Origin: Sphingopyxis solisilvae
GTDB taxonomy: Bacteria; Pseudomonadota; Alphaproteobacteria; Sphingomonadales; Sphingomonadaceae
Assembly: GCF_015475875.1 (NCBI RefSeq)
Contig: NZ_JADKYM010000016.1
Span: forward strand, 1-64,000
Length of the DNA: 64,000 bases
Direction of reading: 5' to 3'
Shown: positions 17,347 to 27,900 of the stretch, piece after piece
Layout of the letters: each line of letters begins with the position of its first letter
Position numbering within the stretch: position 1 is the stretch's first letter
Translations under genes and position numbers: made by a program
The notes under the pieces: model-generated
The model's database searches: none
Told to the model about the DNA's origin: nothing
The model's input: the letters and a program-made list of their open reading frames with translations, nothing else

Positions 17347-17802
17347 CTATCCCCGCTCCAACCGCACCAGCGCGCTGTCGAGCGCCTGCAAGAATTGCGA
17401 GCGATCAGCCTTAGTGAACGGCGGCGGACCACCAATCTGGTCGCCGCCCGCGCGCAGGTCGGCCATGATCGCGCGTGTCGCGATCGCCGGGCCGATCGAC
17501 GCCATCGTGAAGGGCTTGCCATTGGGACCAAGGACGATCGCCCCAGCCTTGAGCGCCCGGTCGGCGAGCAAGATGTCGGCGGTGATCACCACACTCGCCG
17601 CGTCCGCCGCTTCGGCGATCCAGTCGTCGGCGGCGTCAAAGCCGTCGGACACCACGATCCGCTCGATCAGCGGATGGTCGGGAACGCGGAGCCGGCTGTT
17701 GCTCACCACCTTCACCGCCACCTCGTGCCGCCACGCGACGCGGTAAATCTCGTCCTTCACCGGACAGGCGTCGGCATCGACCAATATCGTCGGGGTCGGC
17801 AT
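17347..17802 (-). CDS. YaiI/YqxD (UPF0178) family protein
   Basis: The 151-residue protein has the family's PIN-like acidic core: ILVDADACPVKDEIYRVA at the N-terminus, VSDGFDAADDWIAEAA and VVITADILLADRALKAGA in the middle, and GGPPPFTKADRSQFLQALD at the end. The family resembles NYN/PIN nucleases, but its biochemical role is not established. It begins 13 bases after the stop of the small basic ORF upstream, so the two are probably co-transcribed. Confidence 0.9.
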   Translation of the reverse strand: MPTPTILVDADACPVKDEIYRVAWRHEVAVKVVSNSRLRVPDHPLIERIVVSDGFDAADDWIAEAADAASVVITADILLADRALKAGAIVLGPNGKPFTMASIGPAIATRAIMADLRAGGDQIGGPPPFTKADRSQFLQALDSALVRLERG

Positions 17803-17815
17803 AGCGGCGGCGCAG

Positions 17816-17947
17816 CTACTTCTTCATATTGTCAAGGCCCGCGACCACCCCGACCTTGGTCGACGGATTGCTGGCGTTCGGTTTTTTGGGCTTTTCGGCC
17901 TTGGGCTTGCGGGCTTCGCGGTTCGTCTTTTTCTGGCCTTTGGCCAT
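17816..17947 (-). CDS. Small basic Lys/Pro-rich protein (43 aa)
   Basis: ATG 17947 to TAG 17816 encodes 43 residues, beginning MAKGQKKTNREARKPKAEKP, with a Lys/Pro-rich centre and the ending GVVAGLDNMKK. AAGG lies 8 bases before the ATG. About a third of the residues are Lys or Arg, suggesting nucleic-acid or ribosome binding. I do not know a name for it. It sits tightly upstream of the YaiI-like gene. Confidence 0.7.
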   Translation of the reverse strand: MAKGQKKTNREARKPKAEKPKKPNASNPSTKVGVVAGLDNMKK

Positions 17948-18025
17948 GATCAATACCTTGGAAAGCGGCGGACGCCTGTGCCCGCCGCGGTGCAGCCTAC
18001 GCCGTTTGGCGCCGCAAGTCGCCCC

Positions 18026-18784
18026 TTATCCCGCCAGCCCGTCCCACATCAGCTTTGCGCCGAGCAGCACCATCAGCAGATAGATGATGACATAGAAGCG
18101 CGCGCCGTCGATCCGTTTCAGCCAGCGAACGGTGAGCAAGGTCGAAACGATCGCGAGCGGCATCAGCAGCGCCGCCGCGAACAGCACCTCGTGCGGAAAG
18201 GCGCCGAGCGCGATGTAAGCGGGGACCTTGATCCAGTTGATCGCGGCGAACAGCACCGAGCTTGTCCCGACAAAGACGAGGTGCTGCAGGCGCCGCGGCG
18301 TCACCCACATCTGGAACGGCGGCCCGCCGGCATGCGCGATCTGGCTGGTGAAGCCGGTGGCGACCCCGAACAGGCTGCCGACCCAGCCCGGCGACGTCGA
18401 CGCCGCGACCACCCGCCCGCCGCGCTCGACCCACAGGCGGTACACCCCGAACGCCAGCGTGATCGCGCCGAGCGCCGCCATCAGCTTCGCCTCGTCGACC
18501 TGCTCGGCGAAAAAATAACCTGCGGCGATGCCGACCGCGGCGCCGGGCAGCATCCAGCCGATGATCCAGCCATCCCATGTCTTGCGAAACGACCAGACGC
18601 TGATGACATCCTGTACGAGCAGGATCGGCAACAACAGCGCCGCCGCGATCATCGGCGGCAGCACGAGCGCCGCCAGCGGCGTCGCGAGCGCGCCAACCCC
18701 CGACAATCCGCCCTTGGCCAGCCCGAGCAGGATCACCGCGAGCGCCAGCACGGTCAGCGTCTGCGGGTCGCTCAGCAAACTCAT
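18026..18784 (-). CDS. TauE/SafE (TSUP) family membrane transporter
   Basis: The 252-residue polytopic protein has about eight hydrophobic helices and the duplicated TSUP signature (ILLGLAKGGLSGVGALATPL in the first half, VATGFTSQIAHAGGPPFQMW in the second). The family exports sulfite or other organosulfur anions, but substrate assignment from sequence is unreliable. Its ATG overlaps the uracil-DNA glycosylase stop by 4 bases, so the pair is translationally coupled despite having no obvious functional link. Confidence 0.9.
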   Translation of the reverse strand: MSLLSDPQTLTVLALAVILLGLAKGGLSGVGALATPLAALVLPPMIAAALLLPILLVQDVISVWSFRKTWDGWIIGWMLPGAAVGIAAGYFFAEQVDEAKLMAALGAITLAFGVYRLWVERGGRVVAASTSPGWVGSLFGVATGFTSQIAHAGGPPFQMWVTPRRLQHLVFVGTSSVLFAAINWIKVPAYIALGAFPHEVLFAAALLMPLAIVSTLLTVRWLKRIDGARFYVIIYLLMVLLGAKLMWDGLAG

Positions 18785-19494
18785 GCGCTGGCACCGTCCG
18801 GATGTTCAGGCAGCGCCCAGTCGATCGTTCCGCGTCCCTGCGCCGCCAGAAACGCGTTGGTCTGGCTGAACGGCCGTGATCCGAAAAAGCCGTTGTGCGC
18901 CGACAGCGGCGACGGATGCGGCGCGCGCAACACCAGATGCGGGCTATCCGCGCCGAGACCCGGCACATTCGCCGCCTTCTTCTGCGCATGGCTGCCCCAA
19001 AGGATGAACACCTTCGGCGCCGGATCGGAGGCGACCGCAGCGACGACTGCGTCGGTGAACCGCTCCCACCCCTTGCCCTGATGCGACGCCGCCTGCCCCG
19101 CTTCGACCGTCAGGCAATTGTTGAGCAGGAGCACACCCTGCCCGGCCCAATGCTTCAAATATCCGTGCGAAGCGCGAGCAACGCCCAAGTCGCTCTCCAA
19201 TTCCTTGTAGATATTGACCAGGCTCGGCGGCACCCGCACCCCCGGCTGGACCGAAAAGCACAGCCCATGCGCCTGCCCCGGGCCATGGTATGGATCCTGC
19301 CCCAATATGACGACGCGCACATCCTGCGGCGGCGTCGCATCGAGCGCGGCGAACCAGTCGCGCGGACGCGGATAAATGGTCTTGCCCTTCGCCCGCTGGT
19401 CCGCAAGAAACGCTTTGAGCGCCGCCATATAGGGCTGCGCAAACTCGCCGCCGACGCGAGCGAGCCAGTCGGGATGCAGTTTGACCTCCGCCAT
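18781..19494 (-). CDS. ung: Uracil-DNA glycosylase
   Basis: The 237-residue family-1 enzyme has the water-activating motif GQDPYHG (Asp67, His70) and the DNA-contacting HPSPLS starting at residue 193. It excises uracil from DNA in base-excision repair. ATG 19494 is chosen because it gives the usual MAEVKLHPDW-type N-terminus; an in-frame ATG at 19524 would add 10 residues. The longer open frame further upstream lies opposite the MFS gene and is spurious. Confidence 0.97.
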   Translation of the reverse strand: MAEVKLHPDWLARVGGEFAQPYMAALKAFLADQRAKGKTIYPRPRDWFAALDATPPQDVRVVILGQDPYHGPGQAHGLCFSVQPGVRVPPSLVNIYKELESDLGVARASHGYLKHWAGQGVLLLNNCLTVEAGQAASHQGKGWERFTDAVVAAVASDPAPKVFILWGSHAQKKAANVPGLGADSPHLVLRAPHPSPLSAHNGFFGSRPFSQTNAFLAAQGRGTIDWALPEHPDGASA

Positions 19495-19635
19495 GGCGGG
19501 TGCTTCACCAGAGCCGCTTGCCATTGTCCAGCCCCGTGGCGCGCAATTAATGGGCCTTGGCTCCAAGGGGCTTGCATAGCTTTTCGTCGGTTGGGGACTA
19601 TCCAAAGGATCGCCATGGGCGCATAGGCTGCCGCC

Positions 19636-20880
19636 ATGCACAGCCCGGCCCCTCTCTCCCAACGGACTCTGCCGGGCGAGCGCGAGATGGTCGTCATGAT
19701 GGCGATGGTCATGGCGCTCAATGCGCTGGCCATCGACGCAATGCTGCCAGCCCTGCCCGCTATTGCCCGCGGCCTGGACGTCGCGGTCGCCAATGATCGC
19801 CAGTATGTCATCTCCGTCTATCTGCTCGGCATCGGATTCGGATCGCTGATCTATGGCCCGCTTGCCGACCGGTTCGGGCGCAAGGGTGTGCTGGTGCCGG
19901 CGCTGCTCGCCTATATCGCCTTTGCGATCGGCTGCGGCCTTGCAACCAGCTTTCCGATGCTGCTTGCCTTGCGATTCGGCCACGGGCTGGTCAGCGCAGC
20001 GCTCGGCGTGATCGTGGTCGCAGTCATTCGCGACCTGTTCGCGGGCGACGCAATGGCCAAGCGATTGTCGCTGATCTTTCTGGTGTTCATGATCGTCCCG
20101 ATCATCGCCCCGACGATCGGTGCCGTCGTCGAGGCGGTCGCGGGCTGGCGCGCGATCTTCATCGTGCTGGCGGTGATGGGACTGGTCATGCTGGCGTGGT
20201 TGCGCCGCCTGCCTGAAACGCTCAATCCCGCCGACGTCCGTCCGCTCGACTGGCGGACGATGGTCAGCGGGTGGGCGACGGTCACGCGGCATCGCCGCGC
20301 CGCGGGCTATATGATTGCGTCGGGCATGATGCAGGGCGCGCTCTACGGCTATCTCAACAGCAGCGAACAGATTATTGCCGAGGTGTTCAACGCGCGTTCG
20401 CTGTTCCCGCTGATCTTCGCCTGCGTTGCGCTGGGCATTGCGATCGCCAATCTGTCGAACGCCGCGATCGTCGAGCGCTTCGGGGCTCGGCGCGTGTCGC
20501 AGACAGCGGTTTTTGTTTATGTGGCGACGTCGATCGCCCAGATTGTTGCCGCCTTAAGCGGGGCGGAAACGCTGGCGATGTTCACCCTGTTGATGATGGT
20601 CAACATCGGGTTGATCGGCTTTATCGGCAGCAATTTCGGGTCGATCGCGATGGAGGATTTCGGTCATATGGCGGGCATCGCTTCCTCCTATCAAAGTTTC
20701 GCCAAGACGCTGCTGGCCGCGGTCGTCGGCGCGGTGATCGGGCAGCAATATGACGGATCGACGCTGCCGCTGGCCTATGCCTTTCTGATCTGCGCCGTGG
20801 TCGGACTGGCGCTCGTGCTGTGGGCCGAGCGCGGCAAGCTGTTCACCCGGCCGGGAACGGCGCCCAAAACGCCGTACTGA
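19636..20880 (+). CDS. Bcr/CflA-type MFS drug exporter
   Basis: The 414-residue protein has 12 predicted helices and begins with the DHA1 Bcr/CflA pattern: ALNALAIDAMLPALPAIA, then YLLGIGFGSLIYGPLADRFG (MFS motif A) and the helix 5 region IVPIIAPTIGAVVEAVAGWR. These are proton-coupled inner-membrane exporters of antibiotics such as bicyclomycin or chloramphenicol; the substrate here is unknown. It is divergent from ung and convergent with the amino-acid permease gene. Confidence 0.9.
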   Translation: MHSPAPLSQRTLPGEREMVVMMAMVMALNALAIDAMLPALPAIARGLDVAVANDRQYVISVYLLGIGFGSLIYGPLADRFGRKGVLVPALLAYIAFAIGCGLATSFPMLLALRFGHGLVSAALGVIVVAVIRDLFAGDAMAKRLSLIFLVFMIVPIIAPTIGAVVEAVAGWRAIFIVLAVMGLVMLAWLRRLPETLNPADVRPLDWRTMVSGWATVTRHRRAAGYMIASGMMQGALYGYLNSSEQIIAEVFNARSLFPLIFACVALGIAIANLSNAAIVERFGARRVSQTAVFVYVATSIAQIVAALSGAETLAMFTLLMMVNIGLIGFIGSNFGSIAMEDFGHMAGIASSYQSFAKTLLAAVVGAVIGQQYDGSTLPLAYAFLICAVVGLALVLWAERGKLFTRPGTAPKTPY

Positions 20881-20924
20881 CTGATGCCCCGCTACTACTC
20901 GCGGGGGTCAATTCGAAAGTAGAA

Positions 20925-20958
20925 AAGGGCCGCCGCGGCAGATGCCGAGGCAGCCCTT
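20925..20958. terminator. Bidirectional terminator hairpin
   Basis: AAGGGC at 20925-20930 begins a stem that closes with GCCCTT ending at 20958; the interior GCCGCGGCA/TGCCGAGGC pairs with one or two mismatches. It lies between the convergent MFS and amino-acid permease genes with short A and T tracts on its two sides, so it probably serves both. Confidence 0.65.
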
Positions 20959-20977
20959 CTTTGGTCGGTGCAGCCGA

Positions 20978-22537
20978 TCAGTTGATCGGGCTATGCGGTT
21001 CCAGATCGTCCTCATGCACTTCGACAATCCCGCGGCCAAGATGGCTTCGGCTGCGACTATAGAGGAAGTAGAAGATCAGCCCGATCACGGCCCAGACGGG
21101 GAGCACGATCATCGCGTCGAACGGAAGGTTGAGGAACAGGAACACGGTGCCCGCGATCGTCAGCGGACCGATCAACCACAAGGCCGGCGTCTTGAAAGCA
21201 CGCGGCGTATTGGGCGCCGTTTTGCGCAGGATCATCACTGAAACCGCGACCATCATGAACGCATAAAGTGTCCCCGCATTCGCGATGTCGGCCAGCTTGC
21301 CTACCGGCAGGAACGCCGCCGCAAAGGCAACGGCCACACCGGTGATCGCGGTGATCACATGCGGGGTTTTCCACTTCGGATGCACCTTGCTCCACGATTC
21401 GGGCAGCAAGCCGTCGCGGCTCATCACGAACGCCACGCGGGTCTGGCCAAACAGCAGGATCAGGATGACCGACGGCAACGCAATGAATGCCGCGATGCCG
21501 AGCATGTTGCCAACCCCCGACCAGCCGATCTGGCGCAGGACATGCGCCAGCGCCTCGTTCGAGCAGACGAGCGGCAGTTCGTTTGCGGCGAAGGTCGCGC
21601 ACTGCCGCGCCAGTTCTTCCGACCCGGCCGGAAAGGGCACGCCGTTCGGCCCCATGATCGGCTGACCGCCGACGGTGCCAACCGCGCCCGCAGCAACGAG
21701 AATGTAGAAAACGGTACAGAAAAGCAGCGAACCGATCAGGCCGATCGGCACGTTGCGCTGCGGGTTCTTGGTTTCTTCAGCCGCGGTCGAAACCGCGTCG
21801 AAACCGACATAGGCGAAGAAGATTGTCGCCGCAGCGCCCACCGCGCCGATGCCCGAACCAAAGCCGCCGAAGACGCCAGCGGGCAGGAAGGGGTTGAACT
21901 TGTCGGTCGAGAAAGCCTCGCTCGGCAGCGTCAGGGCAATGAATGCGGTCAGCGCAGTGACCTTGATCGCGACCAGCACGGCATTGACGCGCGCGCTTTC
22001 GGTGGTGCCGATCATCAGCAGCCAGGTTATGAGCAATGCGATGAACACCGCAGGCAGGTTAATAATACCACCCTCGATGCCGCCCAGTGCCAATGGCGCG
22101 CCCGCGAGCGCAGCAGGGAACTGAAAGCCGAAGAACTCCATCAACAGGCCGTTGAGATAGCCTGACCACCCGACCGACACGGCGGATGCGGCGACCGCAT
22201 ATTCGAGAACGAGCGCCCATCCGACCGTCCAAGCGAGTACTTCGCCCATCGTCGCATATGTATAGGTGTAGGCGGAGCCGGCGACAGGAATCATCGCAGC
22301 GATTTCGGCGTAGCACAACGCAGCGACGATGCAGATCAGCCCGGCAATGGCGAAGGCGAGCATCAGGCCCGGCCCGGCCTTTTGTGCGCCGGCGGCGGTC
22401 AGCACAAAAATTCCGGTGCCGATGACGCAGCCAATGCCGAACAGCATCAATTGAAAGGCGCCCAAGGTGCGGTGAAGCGATTTCTTCTCGGCGGTCGCCA
22501 AGATGGCGTCGAGCGATTTAACGCGGCCAAATATCAT
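20978..22537 (-). CDS. APC-family amino-acid permease
   Basis: The 519-residue protein has about 12 helices and the APC signature (FGIGCVIGTGIFVLTAAGA in TM1, AALCYAEIAAMIPVAGSAYT in TM3). The cationic amino-acid transporter-like subgroup is suggested by the start SLDAILATAEKKSLHRTLGA. It imports amino acids by proton symport. ATG 22537 is chosen: AAGGGG lies about 10 bases upstream, while the in-frame ATG at 22573 has AGGAGA too close to use. It lies downstream of pbpC in the same direction. Confidence 0.9.
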   Translation of the reverse strand: MIFGRVKSLDAILATAEKKSLHRTLGAFQLMLFGIGCVIGTGIFVLTAAGAQKAGPGLMLAFAIAGLICIVAALCYAEIAAMIPVAGSAYTYTYATMGEVLAWTVGWALVLEYAVAASAVSVGWSGYLNGLLMEFFGFQFPAALAGAPLALGGIEGGIINLPAVFIALLITWLLMIGTTESARVNAVLVAIKVTALTAFIALTLPSEAFSTDKFNPFLPAGVFGGFGSGIGAVGAAATIFFAYVGFDAVSTAAEETKNPQRNVPIGLIGSLLFCTVFYILVAAGAVGTVGGQPIMGPNGVPFPAGSEELARQCATFAANELPLVCSNEALAHVLRQIGWSGVGNMLGIAAFIALPSVILILLFGQTRVAFVMSRDGLLPESWSKVHPKWKTPHVITAITGVAVAFAAAFLPVGKLADIANAGTLYAFMMVAVSVMILRKTAPNTPRAFKTPALWLIGPLTIAGTVFLFLNLPFDAMIVLPVWAVIGLIFYFLYSRSRSHLGRGIVEVHEDDLEPHSPIN

Positions 22538-22641
22538 GAATGTTGATCCCCTTGTCGGCGGCTTTGCCGCCATTCTCCTAGCGGACAGACTAGCCGCTTC
22601 GCGCGGCAGCGCAACTTAATTTCAGGCCTGTGACACGCACT

Positions 22642-24786
22642 TTATCGCACCGTAAAGCGCACCCGGTCGATCGTCCGTCCGCCAGGATCGACGAGCGCAA
22701 GAATGTGTACGCCCGGACGCGGCAGGATCTGCTGGCCGCCGTCGGCATCGCCGAGCGTCCGCTTGTCGAGGATCAGGCGATGACCGGCGACTGCACCGCG
22801 GACCGTGATCGCGAGCCGCTGGCGATCGATCGGGATATCGGGGTCGAGCGCGTAGACGCTGCCGCTGACCGGGCTGGTGATGCGCGGCCGGCGCGCGGCC
22901 TGCGGCGCGGCGGCCATTTCGGCCTGCGCGGTGCCGGCCATGAAATATTCGCGGCGCGGCGGTTCGCGGGTTCCGGGCAGCGCGATCTGGCGCGCCTCGA
23001 CGCCGTCGGGCATCGTCGGCGCCTTGCCCGGATTTCCCGCGTGGAGCGCGAGCATCACGTCGCGCCAGACGGGCGCGGCGCCCGACGTGCCCGACACCGC
23101 GCGCATCGCATCGCCCTCGAGATTGCCGACCCACACCGCCACGGTGAAGCGGTCGGACCAGCCGATGCACCAATTGTCGCGCATTCCCTTGGACGTGCCC
23201 GTCTTCGCCGCCGCCCAGAAGGGGAGGCGGAGGGCGCTGTCGGCGCCGAAGGCGTCGGTGCGGGCGGCGGCGTCGGCGAGGATGTCGCCGACGATGAAGG
23301 CGGCGGCGGGGCTGACGATCTGGCGCGGCGGAAGTTTACGAAGTTGTTGCTCGGTGCTGAAGGCAACGGGTGACCAATTTCCCATATTTGCTAATGTTCT
23401 AAATGCGTTAGCTTGTTCGACGAGGGAAACTTCGGCTGATCCGAGCGCTAAGCTGAAACCATAATATTCGCCGTCTTCGACCAGGCCGTGATAGCCGAGC
23501 GCCCAGAGGCGGTCGCGGAATTGCTGGACGTCGTCGATGACGAGCGCGCGGACGGCGGGGACGTTGAGCGAGGCGGCGAGCGCGTGGCGCACGCTGACCG
23601 GCCCCTTGAAGCTGCGGTCGTAGTTTTTGGGGACATAGAGGCCCGAGGCGGTGTCGAGCTGGACCGGGCTGTCGTCGAGGATCGACGCGGCGGTGAGCCA
23701 GCCATGCTCGATCACCTGCGCGTAGAGATGCGGTTTCAAGGTTGATCCCGCCTGCCGCCGCGCGTTGGCACCATCGACCGACGCGGCGGTGGACTTGAGA
23801 CCGACGCCGCCGACATAGGCGAGGACTTCGCCGGTGGCGTTGTCGAGCACGACGACCGCGCCGTCGCGGACGCGATCCGATCCCAGTCCCGACAGCTGGC
23901 GGCGCAGCGCGACGATGGCGGCGGTCTGGATGCGACGGTCGATCGTGGTGGTGACGCGCTTGCCGGGCTGGTCGAGCAGGCGGACGGCGAGGTGCGGGGC
24001 GAGCGCGGGGTCGAAACGCGCGGCGTGCTCGCCCGAAACGAGGGTTGCGGCGGCGGCGCGGATCGCGGTGCAATCGCGGGTTCGGGCAACACGGCACGCG
24101 CGGCGGCCAAGCGCTTCGGCGCCAGCGGCGGGGTTGGGGAGCAGGCCCGCGAACAGCGCGGCGTCGGTGCGCGTCATGTCGGCGGGTTTTTTGCCGAACA
24201 GGCTTTGCGCGCCCGCACCGATGCCTTGGGCTTCGCCGCGCAGTGGGACGAGGTTGAAATAGGCTTCGAGCATTTGCTCGTGCGACCAGCCCGCCGCAAG
24301 CGCTTGTCCGGCGCGCATCTGGCGCAGCTTGGTACGCCAGTCGCGCTTCCCCGGCTGGGCGAGGCTGGGATCGAGGAAGGCGGCGAGCTGCATCGGCAGC
24401 GTCGAGGCGCCGCGCGAGCGGTCGCCGCCTCCCCCCAACATTGTCAGGCGCGCGCGGATCGCGCTGGCGACCGCGAGCCAGTCGACGCCGCCGTGCGACC
24501 AGAAGCGCCGGTCCTCGTTTTGCACCACCGCGGTGCGGACCGCGGGGCTGATGTCCTTCAGCGGCACCCACGCGAGGCGGCGGCGTTCGAAATTGACGCG
24601 TTCGCTGTCGAGCAGCTGGTCGTCGCGGTCGTAGAGCCACGCCTCGCTCGGCTGCCAGTCGGCGCGGACGGCGGCGTAGGTTGGCATGGGGGGTGGTTTG
24701 GTGGCGAGGTGGGCGATGGTGGCGAGAATGAGCGCGGCGAGAGCGAGCCATGCGAGGGCGTCGCGGATGCGGTATCGGGCGTGCAT
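22642..24786 (-). CDS. pbpC: Penicillin-binding protein 1C
   Basis: The 714-residue protein has an N-terminal membrane anchor (residues 10-28), a GT51 glycosyltransferase domain (Glu91 in QNEDRRFWSHGG; GASTLPMQLA near 127-136), a transpeptidase domain (Ser348-x-x-Lys in GSTLK; KTGTSKG later) and the short C-terminal domain typical of PBP1C. It builds peptidoglycan strands in the periplasm. The alpha-2-macroglobulin gene upstream is its usual genomic partner. A palindromic element separates the two. Confidence 0.96.
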   Translation of the reverse strand: MHARYRIRDALAWLALAALILATIAHLATKPPPMPTYAAVRADWQPSEAWLYDRDDQLLDSERVNFERRRLAWVPLKDISPAVRTAVVQNEDRRFWSHGGVDWLAVASAIRARLTMLGGGGDRSRGASTLPMQLAAFLDPSLAQPGKRDWRTKLRQMRAGQALAAGWSHEQMLEAYFNLVPLRGEAQGIGAGAQSLFGKKPADMTRTDAALFAGLLPNPAAGAEALGRRACRVARTRDCTAIRAAAATLVSGEHAARFDPALAPHLAVRLLDQPGKRVTTTIDRRIQTAAIVALRRQLSGLGSDRVRDGAVVVLDNATGEVLAYVGGVGLKSTAASVDGANARRQAGSTLKPHLYAQVIEHGWLTAASILDDSPVQLDTASGLYVPKNYDRSFKGPVSVRHALAASLNVPAVRALVIDDVQQFRDRLWALGYHGLVEDGEYYGFSLALGSAEVSLVEQANAFRTLANMGNWSPVAFSTEQQLRKLPPRQIVSPAAAFIVGDILADAAARTDAFGADSALRLPFWAAAKTGTSKGMRDNWCIGWSDRFTVAVWVGNLEGDAMRAVSGTSGAAPVWRDVMLALHAGNPGKAPTMPDGVEARQIALPGTREPPRREYFMAGTAQAEMAAAPQAARRPRITSPVSGSVYALDPDIPIDRQRLAITVRGAVAGHRLILDKRTLGDADGGQQILPRPGVHILALVDPGGRTIDRVRFTVR

Positions 24787-24803
24787 GGGGAGCGAAATCT
24801 AAA

Positions 24804-24938
24804 TGATCCTCCCTGTGGCGAAGCCATGGGGAGAGGGACCATCCGCAGGACGGTGGAGGGGCAGCAGCGGTAGTGCCAACGCCCCTCCGTCAGCGCTTCG
24901 CGCTGCCACCTCCCCATCGCTGCGCGACAGGGAGGGCT
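24804..24938. repeat. Palindromic intergenic element, copy 2
   Basis: It begins GATCCTCCCTGT and ends ACAGGGAGGGC, with the inner units GGTGGAGGGG (about 24852-24861), CCCCTCCGTCAGC and CTGCCACCTCCCCATCGC shared with copy 1 at 107-251. It lies between the alpha-2-macroglobulin gene and pbpC, which read in the same direction, so it would be folded in their common transcript. Confidence 0.8.
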
Positions 24939-24953
24939 TTCCGTCGCCGATCG

Positions 24954-27900
24954 TCACGACCCCACATTCGCCACCGTCAGCGGCGCATTTGGCCACTGGC
25001 CGCGGATCGCGGGTGAATACATCGCCTCGACCCGCGTCGGCGGCAACGAGAAGCGGCCCGAGCCGTTCAGGCGCACGACATATTCGACCGCATGGGTGCC
25101 CGCGGGCATCCAGCCGAAATAGCCGCGCCAGCTGTCGCGGCCGCGCTCGACATAGCTTGGCTGCGCGCCCGATCCGCCCGCTTGGCTGCCCAGCATTTCG
25201 GACTGGCCGCCGAGGTTGCCGACGATCGTGGCGCCGGGGGCGACCGGATCGTTGATCACGACCCACGTCCGGCCCGCGGCCGCGACGACCTCGATCCGGA
25301 TCTTGATCACGTCGCCGCGCGTCAGGCGGTCCTTGTTCGCCGCCTTGACGATGCTCACCGAGCGCTTGATCCGGTAGCCCGCGTTGAGCGGTTCCTTGAG
25401 CGGCACTGCCGCCTTGACGCTGACCGTGGCCCAAGGCGCCCCGCTACCTTGGTGGTTGAGGCTCATCGTCGCGGCATTGAGCGCAACGCGCAGCGGTAAC
25501 GGCGTTTCGGCCGGCAGCGGCCAGCTTTGCGAGGCGCTGGCGCCCGCGAGACTGACGTTGGTGACGCCGGTGATCGCATTTGCCGGATAGAGTTCGGCGA
25601 AGCGGCGGACGGTGACCGCGCCCCACGCGTTGGCGGGGGTGGTGTCCCAATGGCCCTTGCGCTGGCGCTGGGCGACGCCGACCATCAGCTTGCCCGCGTC
25701 ATCCTCCCAGCCCTGGCGTCCGAGGACAGCTTCCAAGGCCTTGATCGCCATTTCGTCACCGCTGGTCATCATCCACCAGGGCGCGCGGGCGTCGTCAACG
25801 AGATCGAGGCGGGTGCCTTCGTAGACGAGGCGCTTGCGCAGCTCGGCTTCGGCGGCGGTGCGTAGCGCGGGGGCGTTCCGCACCCCCGGCGTCTTTTCGA
25901 TCGCCACCAGCCAGTCGGCGAGCGTACCGGTCGCCATGTCGACCGGCGCGACGTCGATCGCGGCGACCAGTTGCGGGCCCGCAGCATTGTTGCGGGCGAG
26001 CGCCGCCAAGGCCGCGATGCGGACGGGGCGGATGTCCCAGGGACCGTAGCCCTTGCGGGTCATACGCCCTTCGACCACAGCCTGCAACGCCCCCACCATC
26101 TTGGCCTTCGACGCTTCGGGGATCGCATAGCCGTTGGCCGCGGTGATGCTGAGCACATAGGCGGTGAGTTCGATGGAGCCCTCCATCCGCTCGTTCGGCC
26201 AGTAACGCAGTAAGCCGTCACCATCGAGATAGGTCGGCATTGCTTCGGCGAGCGCCTGCCAGCGACCGATATCGCCGAGCGCGATGGCGCGCGAGGTTGA
26301 CTGTTCGAAGCAGGTGTAGGGATAGGCAGCCATATAGTCGCGCACCCCCGACAAGGGCGGCGCGAGCGTCCCGGCGAGCGCGACATCGACATAGCCGCCG
26401 GGCAAGGCGCCCGCGGGGATGGCGATCGGCAGCGTGGTGGCGGGGCCGACGCGGAACAGGCTGGCAGCCCAGGTTTCGACCGGGACGGCGGGTTCCACCT
26501 GCTGCGCAAAGACCAGCCGGTCGCGCTGCTTGCCGCCCTTCGCCACCGCATCGACCGTCCATTCGATCGGACCGGTGGTTTCCGGGGCGGTCATCGCCCA
26601 GCTGATCGGTACCGCGCCGCCCGCCGGGATGGTGACGATGAGTGGGGGCGCGGTCGCGACCGCGGGCGACAGCGTAGCGGTTGCAGTAACCTCCATCGCC
26701 CGGTCGGTACCGTTGCGCAGCGTGAAGCGCGCATCGTAACTGTCGCCGGTGCGCACCAGTTCGGGCATCCCTGCAAAGATGCCCAGATCCTGCACGGTGC
26801 GGACGGTCGTTTCACCGGTGCCAAAAAACTGTGCCCCATCGGTAGCGATCGCGACGAGGCGGAAGCCCGACAGATTGTCGCTGAGCGGGACGTCGACCGT
26901 CGCACGGCCCTTCGCGTCAAGCGGGACATTGCCCCTCCAGAGCAGCACGGGGCGGAAGTCCTCGCGCGTCAGCCCCGACAGGTCGCCGCCGCCACCGCCG
27001 CCGGGTTCGAGCGCCTTGCGGCCATAATGGCGCTTGCCCACGACCTGCATCTGTGCGGTCGAGGTCAGCACGTCGAGGGTGCGTTCGCCCATCATCGCCT
27101 CGATCAATTTCCAGCTTTCGTTGGGGGCGAGCTGGAGCAAGGCTTCGTCGACCGCGGCAAAGGCGACGTCGGCGTTTCGGGGCGCCTTGCCATCGGGGGT
27201 CTTGACCTCGATGCTGGCCTTGGCGGTGTCACGCACGGCGTAGGTTGCCTTGTCGGCCTTGACCTTGACGCCGAGCTGATGGCCTTCCCAGCCGACCTTG
27301 ATCCGCGCGATGCCCATACGGTAACTGGGCTTGGCGAGATCGACCAGCGCGGTCGGCGGGGCGCCTTCGCTGTTTTCGACCTGAAAACCGACCGCGCGCT
27401 TCATCTTGCGGAACCAGCTTTCGCCGCCGGTGACGCGGCCGCGCACCGCCATCACCGAGACATAGACGTCGGGCGCATAAGTCGCGGGCAGCTTGACCTT
27501 GACCACCGGATTGGTGCCCTTGAGCGGCACGACAAAGCTGGAGAGCACGCCTTCGCGTTCGACGGTAACAAGCGCGGTCGCTTCGCGGAACGGCATGCGC
27601 ACCTGGAAGCTGGCGGTGTCGCCCGCGGCGTAGCGCGGTTTTTCGGCGATCACGTCCATGCGGTCGCCATTGTCGCCGCCGAACCACCAATCATCGTCGC
27701 CCGCGAGCCAGACCGAGCGGACGGCGCGCGCTTCGTTGCCGTCAGCGTCGGTTGTGGTCGCGACGACGGTGACTTCGCCCGAGATCCCCGGCGCCATCGC
27801 GCACCGTGCGCGGCCGAGCCGGTCGGTGGTTGCGGTGCAACTGGCGGGGAGCTTTGTCGTCCGCATCTGGTTGTCATAGGCGTAGAAGCCGCCGATCAGG

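Noticed and set aside
19525-20292. N-terminal extension of the uracil-DNA glycosylase frame
   Set aside because: It reads antisense through the MFS gene; the normal enzyme length is reached from ATG 19494.
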